From Mastigias papua (taxonomy: Eukaryota; Cnidaria; Scyphozoa; Rhizostomeae; Mastigiidae): a DNA stretch of 64,000 nucleotides. Position numbers and translations under genes: made by a program. The notes beneath the pieces were generated by a model. It saw only the letters and a program-made list of their open reading frames with translations. It searched no databases and was not told where the DNA came from. Numbering within the stretch: the stretch's first letter is position 1; every line of letters starts with the position of its first letter. The stretch spans positions 15,854,714-15,918,713 of the forward strand of contig OZ025273.1 in assembly GCA_964019165.1 (NCBI GenBank), given 5' to 3'. Of this stretch, positions 26,150 to 39,596 are shown piece by piece.

Positions 26150-27030
26150 GTATCGAAGCAGTTTCCTATGCCCTCCCTCGAGTGTGTTATTCGCCATGAC
26201 AGTTGGGCAACTAATTCATCGCTTTATTGCTATCTGAAGATTCGATTTATCATTGCCAGTCTTTATTCAATGAAATTATAGCACTGCTGCCTTTTAGATG
26301 TGATTCACGGGTGATGTGAGCCCTGTTATTTACCTGTTTTGATTCAGGGAAGATTGGAAGAGCTTCCCTCCGGGGCATTCTCGCCATGACAGTTCTTCTC
26401 CATCCGTTTGATTCTGTTCGCCAGATTTCAATGCTTTAACTGGTAAGTTGTGCTAACAGATTTAGCTGATGTTTTATGTTGTATACCTTTGTGTATTAGA
26501 ATGGTGTTTAGCTGTGTTACCTTCCCTTTTAAATAGGATAAACCGAACATGAAACTCAGTTCAGACATGATTTGAATGCGACTAATGTTCCAGTTGGTAG
26601 TTGAGGAACATTTTGTGGTTCTGCTACCAGGTGAGTCGTTTTCTAATGCTATAACGTTTGATTTCACAATGCCTGTCTTTCCCCTGTCCTCTGTGCGCAT
26701 TTTCTATAGTATTTTCGACACTTATGTTCAATATTGTCAGCGAGAGTGCAATAGCTTCCCTCGGGGGTTTTCCGCCATGACAGTTCCTCTCCACCACGTT
26801 TTATGTTGCTCTCTCTTGATGGGTGAATTTAAGCGAACTTTCCTCCTTCTACTACAAGGTAAGTCGTTTTGTCATGTAATAAGGTTTGTTGTCAGATTGC
26901 CTGTAATTTATCTGTCTACTTTACATGTTTCATTAGACACACAATGTCAGTATTTTGAGCGAGATTCCTCTAGCTTCCCTCAGGGGCATGTCGCCATGAC
27001 ACTTCCTCTCCCATCAGATTGATTTTAGTC
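26150..27030 (+). repeat. Exon-like cassette series, unit D
   Basis: The ATG of CGCCATGACA lies at 26196, 26386, 26777 and 26996 (spacings 190, 391 and 219). A 148-aa frame (26576-27022) crosses the last two members and the intron-like gap because their spacing is 73 codons. It therefore contains two related halves, each ending in SFPxG...AMTxPL. About a fifth of its residues differ from the matching frame in unit E, so protein constraint is doubtful. Confidence 0.68.
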
Positions 27031-27475
27031 GCGAGATTGTCTTGGTTCTTGTACAATATTAGGATGAAGTGTTTACTGTCCTATTCATTGCTAGATTGCT
27101 GTTTATACCTTGAAGTTAATGCGTGCGTAATGAGATACGAAATCTTTTTGGTTGCGTATGAATTGTGCTATATGAAATGCTGACTTTGGGCATTGATGAA
27201 GGTTTTTAGGTCTAAGTTTGTAGTTGTATATGTGATTTATTGGTAAAAGGTGAAGGTCTGTTGAGTTATATAATTGTAAGTAGAATGTTAGGTTCCCCCT
27301 CAGTTCAGTGAAGGAAGCCACTGTTCAGTGTGTTTGATTATCATTGCCAGCAGCCACAAAATATCTTAACACGGTTGTACAGAGATGACTAAAGTGTGTA
27401 TATTTTATTTCCTAACTGTTCTTGCTATTATTCATATGATGTTTTGGTGTCCCTACACTCTTTATTTTGTTGTAG

Positions 27476-27657
27476 GTTGTAGATAGAGATGCGAGGGGAT
27501 TCCCAAGTTCACATCACGATCGCAGAAACCTCTCATCCTTTGTTTGCGAACAATAGTGTTTACACAAGACCGCAAGTGTGCAGTTGAGGGCGTGTTTACA
27601 ACGCGGAAGGATGGATGTCTTGCACTTCTTCATGGAATTTTGTGCCTTCTCTATAAG
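27476..27657 (+). other. 182-nt exon-like block, unit D
   Basis: Borders are TTTTGTTGTAG and GTAAGT. A 4-nt insertion near 27605 breaks the longer alternative frame. The 32-codon frame MRGDSQVHITIAETSHPLFA is intact. Confidence 0.55.
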
Positions 27658-30496
27658 GTAAGTGATTTATTTCATTGACGAGGTATCGATTTAGTTTTGC
27701 CAGGATTGTTTTGTGTAGAATGGTCGCTACTTTCCCTTTTGGAAGAGATTTAATGCCATTGTTTGATTGAGGTTCCATACCATTGCCTCAGGGGCCCTAT
27801 GATCATGCGAAGTCCTTTCATGTTCGCTTGATTTCCGCCTGTTAATTACTGTTTGGTTACTACAGAAGTTTCGGTATGCTGTTCAGGGGATATTCACTGT
27901 ATTATTTACTGATATACTAGGACAGTTTAGCTTGCTGTTGATACTTTGCATTTGCGTGTGATTTTGAAAGAAGTACCTATGAACAGTTAGGCCCCTCTCT
28001 GTAGATTTGATATGTTATCAGTCACTTCTGGTTGGCTCTTGGTGTTTATCATACACTTATTGTAGGCTGGAGCTAAGATGTTGTTCAAAGTATTTCTTGG
28101 ATTATTGGAGTGTAGTAGCTCTCTGTCCCGTTTGGTTTTTGTAGCAGTATCTTGGGAAAAGTACTACGCTTATTCTATCTAACACCTTGAGGGGCGTTTC
28201 AAATTACTCTCAGTCATGACAGCTAATACCTGTCTTATTCTCAGGAGAACACGTAGTATTCTGAATCACTGGTATATTTATGGTTAAAAGTGCCAGGTCT
28301 TCTGCAGATATTTTATGTACTAATTTGTTGATACTTCGGTGTATAGTATCATGCGTTTTCAGTTTCTTCCTTTTTGGTGTATTTACGCTGATATTGTGTT
28401 CTAAATTAGGTTTGCAGTTAACACACTTAAGTAACTTATTCACAAGGCTTTTTTCAGTATAGTACTTTACTCATGGCCTAAATATTTGCAACAGCCTATT
28501 GATCTTTATTTTACAACAGTCTAATCGTTGTGTTCAGTATAGATTTTAGTGTTTTTGTGATGGACTGAGAGTATGGTTACTTTAATCGTAACTCTTTGTT
28601 TCCTGACAAACCAGCTCCCCTCCATCCTAAGATCATTTGTTATAAAGACCATTAATGATTTCTATACATCATTCTGCACATGATAGTATGGTTTTACTGG
28701 ATCAAGTAGTAGATAACAATGATTTGTATTGAGTAGGCTTGAGTCCTGGAGCCCCATAGTCCAGTCTGCACCCCAATTACCTGTATTGTTTGTTATCAAG
28801 TGTTATGAGCGGCTTACTGTAAAAGAATATTATGTATAAAGGGTTATGTTACACTCAAACATAATTTTTCAGTTTGGAATCATGTATCTCTAGCACACGT
28901 AATGAATAGTCTTTAGCTTTTATAAACCTGAATTATGGAATATCTCTAGGTATAGTCATTGCATAAAATCTACTTGAATGCCTCATGCTAACTATTATTG
29001 GAGTTTGAATGAGATTGCTGGGTGCGCCTAGGTGACAATGGTATTGACACATTTCAGTTGATATCCTTAGATGAAACATGTACCAATATAGTACTTTATT
29101 GTCTGCCTGTAGGATTTTTGTCAATAGCCTGTGTCACTTTAAGATATTAGTTGTTTCCGCTACCATTACTAATTTTTATTTATCATTCTGTATGTGATAT
29201 GTTGTTAAAGTTTTGTAGTAGGTATAGCTGACTACCTTATTTTTATTGTACTTAATTGACATATCAAGCCCCCCTCTCAAATACACCTGTTAATAATTAT
29301 TTGATGTGATGATGTAAGCTATACATTATATAATTCACTGAGAGGTGTTGCAGCTTTATGTGTTTGACAAGAGGTTGGGACTCACTTGCATGATTTTGGT
29401 CCATAGTAGTGTTACTTTTGAGTTTGCTGTAGGATTACAAGGCAATATTATGTCAGTTTTCTTCACTTAGGGAGCAGTCATTAAGTATCACGTGGAGGGG
29501 GTGGAGGCAAATGATACAATAGGTCCAAAGATTTTGTACCCCAGTGGACATGAAAAAATTCTAGACCCCCTGTCTGGGGAAGCTGAGTATTTTGCTGCCC
29601 CAGCTATACAGATTAAATACTTTGTGGAGCCTATAAGTTAATTTTTGTTATTGACTTTATTATGTGAACATCATTACTTTTTTTGGTAGATTAGTTGGTG
29701 ATCCTTAGAAACAGTATATGTGTTAAAATATGTGCCTTCATTCTACCAGAAGTTGATATGCAACTTTGTGGGATTACTAAGAAATCATGATTCACTTATT
29801 TACATAACTTTAACCATGATGTATGCATTTTATTGTATGATATAGGAATAGCAAGCAGTACATATATTCTTTTATAAACTGGAACTATGGAGTCTTCTCA
29901 GATTGTAGACTGTTTACAACTAAATATAATACCTCTCGATAAATTATATAGCTGTCTGGATAAGGTAGAAGACTATAACCATGTATATAATGCTACATTA
30001 AAAGTATGTGCGTAAGTTGTACTTGACGTATGCACCCCCTGCCACCACAATAGGCACTTTTTACGCTTGACATCCGATGTTGTAATTTCAGGCTTTATAG
30101 TATATCTCATTCATTGGCTTTACATCTTACTATGTAGAATATGATGAAGTGATGTTGTATTACCAAGCAATATTCTTATTTGTATGACCTTACAGTATAG
30201 GTCCTTTGAGGTAGTATAATTGAATTAGATCTAATTTATTGGATCTTATTATGTAACATAACAGATTGGATGAGATTAATGGCTAAAACCAGATAGAGGT
30301 TGCAGTCATACCTCTCATTTGATGTGACATAATATATGTCCTATAAAATGTTTATATTATACAGCAGCATTCTATAAGACTCCTTACGTTAGGATTGAGT
30401 AATGCAGGAGATGTTGTGTGATGTATTTCTATTTATACCTCATTGTACAGACCACTTAAAACAATTATATACTTAGTTCATGTAATGCAGACTAGC

Positions 30497-31082
30497 TTAG
30501 TACTGATAGCCCGCTAGACGCGGGCTCCCCTACCCCAGTTCAAATGTTGCAGATTAGCCTTGGAAAGACTAACGCAGTGCCACATCCAGGCTGCATGGTG
30601 CGCATTGTTGATGACCATGGATCAAAAAAGCTCGCATAGGATCAGGAGATGATGACGTCATTGGCCTTTGTGTTTGAGCATGTGACATCCGGCCTTTGCA
30701 ATGGACAAATCGACACAAATTTGAGAGAAAAAATTGTGCACAAAATGCTTGGATACCTGCGCTAGGCTATGGGGCGTTTCGACTGTCTTCTTCATATTCT
30801 TAAGCCCCATAGCCTAGCGCAGGTATCCAAGCATTTTGTGCACAATTGTTTCTCTCAAATTTGTGTCGATTTGTCCATTGCAAAGGCCGGATGTCACATG
30901 CTCAAACACAAAGGCCAATGACGTCATCATCTCCTGATCCTATGCGAGCTTTTTTGATCCATGGTCATCAACAATGCGCACCATGCAGCCTGGATGTGGC
31001 ACTGCGTTAGTCTTTCCAAGGCTAATCTGCAACATTTGAACTGGGGTAGGGGAGCCCGCGTCTAGCGGGCTATCAGTACTAA
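30497..31082. repeat. 3'-terminal palindrome P5 (end of unit D)
   Basis: It is centred at 30789.5 and is the most complete example: TTAGTACTGATAG on the left and CTATCAGTACTAA on the right, with TCTCTATATACTA of unit E at the next base. It gives the clearest view of both Helitron termini. Confidence 0.93.
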
Positions 31083-31569
31083 TCTCTATATACTAAGATC
31101 CCTAAAATGCAAATGAGCTCGCCATTGTTTACATCAAACGGACCGGTACCTGGTGTTGTGACGAATACTTCTTCTAGAGCTGTGCGATTATTGGGCTCAA
31201 ACGTTGGTCAGAGGCTCCAGTTGTTGAGTAAGCGAATTAATTTTTTTTTCAAATTTTTATCTCTAGATTTCGCCGAGATATTCTAATTTCTATTTCGCGA
31301 ATTTGAGGCCTTTGTGTGTTGCCTTTTGTCTTCCATTGTTATCGTCCGCATGGAAAGCACTGCTCTCACTCCAAGGCGTTGTCGATCGGGATCAAGTTTG
31401 CTGCTGTTTTCAGGAGAATTCTGTTGGGTTTCTACCAGGTTAGTAGCTATTTGTCCTACCTAAATTCTATTCTTTAGTTCGCTTATATATTCTTCCTCGA
31501 TTGCCTGCGTTTTCTGGTATTTTAAACGATTTGTTTTCATGTATCGAAGCAGTTTCCCATGCCCTCCCT

Positions 31570-32420
31570 CGCGTGTGTTATTCGCCATGACAGTTGGGCA
31601 ACTAATTCATCGCTGCATTGCTATCTGGAGATTCGATTTGTGATTGCCAGTCTTTATTCAATGGAATTATAGCACTGCTGCCTTTTAGATGCGATTTACG
31701 GGTGATGTGAGCCCTGTTATTTACCTGTTTATTTAGGGCAGATTGGAAGAGCTTCCCTCGGTGGCTTTCTCGCCATAACAGTTCTTCTCCATCCGTTTGA
31801 TTCTGTTCGCCAGATTTCAATGCTGTAACTGGTAAGTTGTGCTAACAGATGTAGCTGATGTGTTATATTGTATTCCTTTGTGTATTAGGATGGTGTTTAG
31901 CTGTGTTATCATCCCTGGTAAATAGGATAAACCGAACGTTAAACTCTCAGTTCGGACATGGTTTGAATGCTACTAATTGTCCAGTTGGTAGTTGAGGAAT
32001 ATTTTGTGGGTCTGCTACCAGGTGAGTCATTTTCTAATGCTATAACGTTAGATTTCAGATTGCCTGTCTTTCTCCTGTCCTCTGTGCGCACTTTCTATAG
32101 TATTTTCGGCACTTATGTTCAATATTGCCAGCGAGATCGCAATAGCTTTCCTAGGGGGTTTTCCGTCATGACAGCTCCTCTCCACCACGTTTTATGTTAC
32201 TCTCTCTTGGTGGGTGAATTTAAGCGACCTTTCGTCCTTCTACTACCGGGTAAGTTGTTTTTTCATGTAACTAGGTTTGTTGTCAGATTGCCTGTAATTT
32301 ATCTGTCTACTTTACATGTTTCATTAGACACATTATGTCAGTATTTTGAGCGAGATTCCTCTAGCTTCGCTCGGGGGCATTTCGCCATGACACTTCCTCT
32401 CCGATCAGATTGATTTTGTT
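31570..32420 (+). repeat. Exon-like cassette series, unit E
   Basis: Cassette positions (the ATG or its substitute) are 31587, 31775 (ATA), 32168 and 32387. Two motifs have decayed (CGCCATAACA and CCGTCATGACA). A 148-aa frame (31967-32413) matches that of unit D in position. Confidence 0.65.
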
Positions 32421-32844
32421 CTCTAGATTGTCTTGGATCGTTTACAATATTGGCATGAAATGTTTACTATCGTATTCATTGCTGGATTGCTGTTTATACC
32501 TTGACGTTAATGCGTGCATAAGGGAGATACGAAATCTTTATGTTTGCGTATGAATTGTGCTATATCACATGCTGAATTTGGGCATTGATGAAGTCTTTTG
32601 GGTCTAAGTTTTTAGTTGTATATGTGATTTATTGTTAAGAGGTGAAGGTCTTTTGAGTAATATAACTGTAATTAGAAGGTTGCGTTCCCCCTCAGGTCAG
32701 TCCAGGAAGCCACTGCTCTGTGTTTCATTCCCATTTAACACGGTTGTACAGAGAGGTCTATAGTGTGTATATTTTATTTGCTAACTGTCCTTGATATTGT
32801 CCCTATGATGTGTTGATGTCCTTACACTCTTTATTTTGTTGTAT

Positions 32845-33022
32845 GTTTTGGATAGAAATGCGAGGGGATTCCCAACTTGAGATCAAGATCGCAGAAACCT
32901 CTCATCCTTTGTGTCCGAACAATAGTGTTTACACAAGACCGCAAGTTTGCAGTTGAGGGCGTGTTTACACAGTGGATGGATGTCTTACAATTCTTCATGG
33001 AATTTCGTCCCTTCTCTGTAAG
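32845..33022 (+). other. 178-nt exon-like block, unit E, acceptor lost
   Basis: The donor GTAAGT is intact. The acceptor TTGTAG of other units reads TTGTAT here, so splicing at this site would fail. The 32-codon frame is still open. Confidence 0.55.
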
Positions 33023-35010
33023 GTAAGTGGTTTATGTCATTAACAAGGGTTCGATTTAGTTTTACCAGGATTGTTTTGTGTAGAAAGGTCGCTATTTTCC
33101 CAATTGGACGAGATTTATGCCATGTTTTCATCGAGATTCCATACGATTGCCTCGGGGGCCGTATGATCATGCGAATTCCTGTCATGTTCCCTGGATTTCT
33201 GCCTGTAAATTACTGTTTGGTTGCTACTGAAGCTTCGGTATACTATTTAGGGGATATTTACTGTATTATTTACTGATATACTAGGACAGTTTAGCGTGTG
33301 CTATTGATACTTTGCATTTGCGCGTGACTTTGAAGGTAATACGTATGAACAGTTATGCCGCTTTCTTTTATGATTGATATATTGTCCGTCACTTCTGGTT
33401 AGCTCTTGGTTTTCCCCATACACTTATTGTAGGATGAAGCTAAGATATTGCTCAAAGTATTCCTTCGATTATTGGAGTGTAATAGCTCTGTTTCACGTTT
33501 GGTTTTCTTGCAGTATTTTGAGGGAAGTACTATGTGTATTCTCTCTGAATCCTTGAGGGGCGTTTCATATTACTATCATTCACTAAAGCTGATTCCCTCC
33601 TTATTCTCAGTAGAACACTTAGTACTCTGAATCAGTGGTATATTGATAGTTAAAAGTGCAAAGTCTTATACAGATATGTTTTATATACTAATTCGTTGAT
33701 ATTTGGTGTAAAGTACCGTGTGTTTTCCGGTTGTTCCGTCTTGATATATTTTCGCTAATATTGTGTTCTAAATGAGGTTTGTAGTTAACACACTTAAGTA
33801 ACTCATTCACAAGTCTGTATTCACAATAGTACTCTACTGATTGCCTATGTATTTACAACAGCCTAACAATCTTTATTTACAACAGTCTAATCGTTGTGTT
33901 CACTATAGATTTTAGTGTTATGTTGGAGGAATCAGCTTATGGTCCCTTTAGTCCTAACTCTTCGTGTCCTGGCAAACCAGCTCCTCTCCATCCTAGAATC
34001 ATTTGTTAAAAAGACCATTAATGATTTCTATACATCATTCTGCGCATGATAATATGGTTTTACTGGATCAAAATGTATTATATAACAATGATTTGTATTG
34101 TGTAAACTTGATTCCTAGAGCCCCATCTTCCAGCCTGCACCCCAATTAACAGTATTATTTGTAATCAAGTGTTATTGGGGAGTTACTGTAGAAGAGTATT
34201 ATGTATAACGGGTTATGCCACATTGATGCACAATATCTGAGTTTCAAATCATTTTTGACTAGCACACTGTTGGGAATATTCTTTAGCTTTTATTAACTTG
34301 AATTATGAAACATCTCTAGGCATTGTCATTGTATATTGCCTACTTGAGGTCCTGAAGCTAGCTATTATGGGAGTTTCAAAGATATTTCTGGGTGTGCCTG
34401 GATGATGATGGCATTGATACATTTGAATTTATGTCCTTAGATGAAACATTTACCAGTATAGTACTTGATTGCCTGTCAATATGATTTTTGTCATTAGCTT
34501 ATTTCACTGTCAGATATCAGTTGTTACCGTTACCATTACTACTTTCGATATATCATTCTGTATGTGATGTATTGTTGAAGTTGTGTGTTAGCTATAGCTA
34601 CCTTATTTGTATTGTACTTAATTGACACATCAAGCCCACCATTCAAATTAGTTTTGGCACGCTGTATGGGTTTTGTTGTATGATGTAGGAATAGCAGCCT
34701 GTACATATTTGCTTTCATAAACTAGAACTATGGAATCTTCTCAGATAGTAGAATTTTTTACAACTAAATATAATACATATGGATAAATTATGTGGCAGTT
34801 TGGATAAGGTATTTGACTACAACCATGTATATGATGCTAGGTTTAAGGTATGTTGGTTAGTTGTACTTGAGCTATGACCCCTCCCCTTCCATAATTACTG
34901 TTAATGCTTGAAACCTGACTTTGTCATTTAAGGCTGTATAATACATCTCATTCATTGCCTTTACATCTTAATATGTATAATATGAGGAAGTGATGGGAGT
35001 ATTACCAAGC

Positions 35011-37854
35011 GACTTTGGATCATTGGAGTTCATGAACTCTCCTCTCCCCAGTCTCTTTCTGACTTATACATGGAATTTCACGGGATTTGCCCTATATTTC
35101 TTATTTGGGACCTCACGCTGTAGTTTGTTTCCATTTTTTGTTTACTTCTGACATTGACGTAACATCAACAATTTCCTTACGTCAGTATGCAGGTTTTCCT
35201 TCATTCTACACAATCAGACGCATTTCCTTGGGGGTATATGAGAAAAACATATGTCAACATGACTCATCACTCGAGACATTCATTCACTTGCTACTACGAC
35301 ACTCTTAGCTGTGACTTTCTCCTCCGGAAGCCCTATATTGCAAAGTAACTTTGATGTGTACTCACATGATATTTTCAAATTATCTACGTCTCAACTGGAA
35401 GTCGTACAATGCGTAAATGCCAAGCCAGTATGCGTAATACACCCCCACAAGCATACATAAACAACGATACGTGACACAGTGTTGATTGACATGACCGCTC
35501 CTCTTCCTTGATGACCTTCTAACTTGCATAGTTGATTTTGCCACAGGCCAGTTTTCAGCAAGCAAAGTTTCCGAAAGGTTGGATAGAAGAGCTGTCTTCT
35601 TCTATGCGTTTGAGGTGAGTGGCATTCGCACAACAGTTTTCCATTTAGATTCACAGTCTGGCTAGGGGACATTACTTTACTTTGCTTCTATCACTGTGTC
35701 ACCATCAGTATAGTACCATAGGCACTCGCCAAGCACGTAGCTATATTAATAATATACTAATATTTGAGTTTTATTTATTAATATTTGAGCTGATATTAGT
35801 ATATTAATATTTGAGCTTTTACATCATATCATTATATCAACTACCTTTACCTCTTAGTGACAATTAGGGTAATACCAGATGTTGCAGTAGAGCCTAAGTA
35901 CACAGGTTACCTTTTGGCTATGTCCCCTTTCCTCACCCATCGTTTTATTTGTATTGCACTAACTGTCAGGTATTCCAAACCCCATTCTTCATACCTACGC
36001 GGATGTCTAAACTTCTGAAGAATAGATTTTTTACATAGAGATTTCATGTTCTTATTGTTCACGTTCAGTTTTTCAATTGTTCATTAGTTTGTTCTCCTTT
36101 GTTCTAGATTGTTTCACTCGACTCGACATAAATCAACGACCGGCTACACCGTGGTATGTCTGTAGTATATCTTTAGTTTCGCGTTATTTTACTTTCCTTT
36201 CCTTTCACATATTTATGAACTTCCAGGTAGCCCTTCATTATTGCCTGATTTCATATGTAAGTAATTAGTTAGATTGAATATATAATTAAGGCGGATATGA
36301 CCTTCGACATTAGAGATAGACTATATACCATGTGAAAGTACTCATTACCTACCCCAAGAATATACAATAAAATTTGTAGCATTGCGTATGCCAGAGAAAT
36401 TATAACAAAACACATCACACGGTTTGCATATAAACCCCTTTCCACTCAATAATGTCTAAAACTGGAAGTGTGATTAGCACGCAGTGAAAGATGATCCTTC
36501 CGTATATTTCTTTGGGTGTGATACCATAGTAGTTGAAAGAAACAGAATCTAACACTGACCCAAACTCTACTCTCCGTGACCCTATTCCACGAGAAAATAT
36601 ACGGCATTGAGGTAGTTACACGCACTTTCGATGCCCCATATTGCTCCGATACTCTCCAGCTCTACAGTTGACTCTCAGGGTGCATTTCGTGTACTTAGGC
36701 CTGAACAGTCGAGCGTGAGCTTACAAAATTGCTCTTGCGTACTAAGATAACATCTTCCTTCTTTACGTATCGGTTATAAAGCCAACCCTCCCCCCCCCCC
36801 AAATGACAGCCCTTTCAATGTTATTGGCGTATCTTTGGTTTAATGTATTTGAATTGTGAAGGTAATATTTGTTTTCGTGATTACTATAATGTGTTCGTTA
36901 ATTTTTCCCCTACTATCCGCTGACACAGAGCAAAATCTGTGTGGTATGTCCACATCTGCCAATGTTTAAGCCATCACCTTTATAGTGTACTATCAGAATA
37001 TTGAGGGAACTGTCAGGCGTTCGATCACAATGCATTGCACGCTCGGTTGATAGTGTATATACATAATGTGGGGCTTTTCATAGTGTATGTAATTTTCCTT
37101 GCAAATCTCCTGCTTCTCCTTACTTGACTATAGCTTCTATATATCTATTTACCATATAAATATGAACCAGGTGTTTAGTAGCACATTGTTTTGTACCCAA
37201 CTGTTTATTTTGTAGTTAGTAGGGGGCATTCGTCTGGGTTCACCGTGAGTTTGTCATTGTTCTAGCAATATGTTGGTGATCTGTTACAACCATTGCCAGT
37301 ACTCCATTTTTCTATCACATTCTTTTGTATTCTACTACACATTTTTTCTACAGCATTCTTACCTTTCACATTTGGTGTATTTACTTAGTGTGTACAACTC
37401 TTACAGCTTCCGTTAACGCTATGCTACTTGCCTCCTGAGTGGTGTAAAGAATACCATAAGTTTTGGTTCACTTTAATTGACCTCCTTTATACCACATGGC
37501 AACTTTTACACCTCATAGTACAGCAATAGCATGCCCTCTTTCTATTTTCCAACATAGATTGACTGAAGTACCTCTTCATATGCCCTACTGGGAAGACCTC
37601 AGTTTCATACATGTTAGGTGTTAGTTAATGTTCAATAATTACTTATCCATGATAAGGTAGGTAGGTGTAAGCTTTTTGGTTACAACTGGTTATGATAAAT
37701 ATGTATGGTAGGCAGGTCTTTTATATGTACCATTAGATAGTCCTCACAATCTAACACCACTGTAATCATTATATCACTGTATAGCTGTCATTATCTACCT
37801 TTTCTACTTTTTTCCCTTTAATTTCCATTTTCATCATAACTTTGTAAACAACTG
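35011..37854. other. Unique interval, no gene recognised
   Basis: The sequence is unrelated to the Helitron units. It has an AT-rich patch at 35743-35820 with repeated TATTAATATTTGAGCT-like words and a poly-C run near 36787-36799. The open frames, including 35391-35672 on the minus strand, have no recognisable motif. It could be host DNA or the unidentified left part of the second coding Helitron. Confidence 0.5.
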
Positions 37855-38333
37855 GTTTTCAGAACTTTTCTTTTAATGCTCATATATATTTGTAAATAGT
37901 GTTTTATGGGTTTTATAATGATGCAGGTTTTCATAGATGGGCCTTTATTATTGATTGCATCAATTTGTTCACAAGCTAAGTAACTTCAATGTAGGTGTAT
38001 ATTCCCTGGTTACGTCTGCTTACGCATGGTAGGCAGCTTCCTTACACTTGCCATAATGTGGGTTACATAATTTTTTAACATTCCCTTATTGAATACTTCA
38101 GTTTTCATTTTCAATTGTCACATTTTGTCATGGCCCCTTGAAAAGTAGCCTTAGCTGAATGGGTTAACATGTATAAGAACAGAATATATATTTTCTTATA
38201 TAAGACATGAAATGTTGTCTGACAGAAAGTACGTACAGCCACAGGGTTTGTGCAACAAATATACAAGATAATGAGTTTCATCCAGGATATCGATTTCTTT
38301 ATATTTTTCAGTTCATTTATTTCTCCTTTTATC
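37855..38333 (+). repeat. 479-bp direct repeat, copy 1
   Basis: It matches 38694-39172 at a constant offset of 839 bp without indels. Only two substitutions were noticed (AACTTCAATG/AACTTTAATG and CAGCTTCCTT/CAGCTTCATT), so the duplication is recent compared with most repeats here. Confidence 0.92.
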
Positions 38334-38453
38334 TTGTAATCACACTTAACATGATTACCTTGAATTTTTACATTTTGGCAAGTCTGTCTGCTACACCTAT
38401 CTTAGCTGCAACTTAGCTGTTGATTTGTAGTACTGCCTACTTTAATCAGAAAC

Positions 38454-38566
38454 ATGATGATGTTGATGATGTTGATGATGTTGATGATAATGATTATAAT
38501 GATGACGATGATCATCATCACCATCATTATCATCATCATCACCACCATCATCATCATCATCACCAC

Positions 38567-38653
<87 letters not shown>

Positions 38654-38693
38654 GATGACCATCATGACCATCATGATCATTATGAGCATCATT
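38454..38693. repeat. Trinucleotide microsatellite with strand switch
   Basis: It runs as (ATG)n with GTTGAT variants to about 38508, then changes to (CAT)n, including roughly 80 bp of uninterrupted repeat, and ends with mixed ATG/CAT units. The switch makes it self-complementary. Long His, Met or Ile runs in its translations are artefacts. It is preceded by the 21-bp word at 38431-38451. Confidence 0.95.
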
Positions 38694-39172
38694 GTTTTCA
38701 GAACTTTTCTTTTAATGCTCATATATATTTGTAAATAGTGTTTTATGGGTTTTATAATGATGCAGGTTTTCATAGATGGGCCTTTATTATTGATTGCATC
38801 AATTTGTTCACAAGCTAAGTAACTTTAATGTAGGTGTATATTCCCTGGTTACGTCTGCTTACGCATGGTAGGCAGCTTCATTACACTTGCCATAATGTGG
38901 GTTACATAATTTTTTAACATTCCCTTATTGAATACTTCAGTTTTCATTTTCAATTGTCACATTTTGTCATGGCCCCTTGAAAAGTAGCCTTAGCTGAATG
39001 GGTTAACATGTATAAGAACAGAATATATATTTTCTTATATAAGACATGAAATGTTGTCTGACAGAAAGTACGTACAGCCACAGGGTTTGTGCAACAAATA
39101 TACAAGATAATGAGTTTCATCCAGGATATCGATTTCTTTATATTTTTCAGTTCATTTATTTCTCCTTTTATC
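38694..39172 (+). repeat. 479-bp direct repeat, copy 2
   Basis: This is the second copy of 37855-38333. It begins directly at the end of the microsatellite. The sequences that follow the two copies differ (TTGTAATC against ATCCTTTT), so the duplicated segment ends sharply. Confidence 0.92.
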
Positions 39173-39519
39173 ATCCTTTTATATTTGAATGTCAGCATAC
39201 GAAGGGTTTCAGTGACTGGAAGATGTAGACCAGACGTTTTAATGCTGTTCAGACAAGTGAAAGGCAAACAAACGAGTGAAGAGGGCGTTACCAAATGGAG
39301 ACGAAGAAGCACCCCCACCTTACCAACAAATAAGAAATGACAAACATGTGTCACTCCATTAAAAATCAACATCAAAAGTGTCCGTTTCGAAAAGGGTGGA
39401 TCATAACAATTGTCGAATTCCGGATGTCACCACAAGGGAAATGTTTATTACTGGGCGCGCGATTGATCGCTCTCAAATGTATCCATAGGCGCGTGCCTGC
39501 GTGCGAACTGAAGTCCCTG
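39173..39519. other. Interval between repeat copy 2 and second microsatellite
   Basis: No gene is assigned. A short + strand frame ends at 39340 (…VTKWRRRSTPTLPTNKK), and GC content is somewhat higher than around it. It is too short and motif-free to call. Confidence 0.4.
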
Positions 39520-39555
39520 TACTGCCTACTTTAATCAGAACCATTATGATGATGG

Positions 39556-39595
<40 letters not shown>

Positions 39596-39596
39596 C
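39520..39596. repeat. 21-bp anchor plus (ATG)n microsatellite
   Basis: The word starting TACTGCCTACTTTAATCAG (39520-39540) is identical to 38431-38451, and both are followed at once by ATG-type repeats. This looks like a fixed 3' end with a microsatellite tail, as some LINE or SINE families have. The family is not identified. Confidence 0.7.

Larger units (their letters stand above)
25694..31082 (+). mobile_element. Non-autonomous Helitron unit D
   Basis: It starts TCTATATACTAAAATGCC, two bases shorter than the consensus start, and ends in the complete palindrome P5. Its 5' part is closest to unit E. The four cassettes and exon-like block are present. Confidence 0.84.
31083..35010 (+). mobile_element. 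Non-autonomous Helitron unit E, truncated
   Basis: It starts TCTCTATATACTAAGATCCC and follows unit D closely, with a deletion of several hundred bp near 34650. Similarity stops after ATTACCAAGC (35001-35010), so the duplication-bearing tail and the 3' palindrome are missing. Confidence 0.8.

Noticed and set aside
26576..27022. 148-aa protein with two internal repeats in units D and E
   Set aside because: The repeat is the DNA cassette. The frame crosses likely splice sites, differs at about a fifth of residues between D and E, and is broken in other units.
38402..38773. Poly-His, poly-Met and poly-Ile frames
   Set aside because: They are translations of the trinucleotide microsatellite.
39190..39228. 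HTKGFSDWKM in a short frame, reminiscent of hAT/TTF zinc-finger proteins
   Set aside because: It is ten residues with no flanking Cys/His pattern, too little to support a family.
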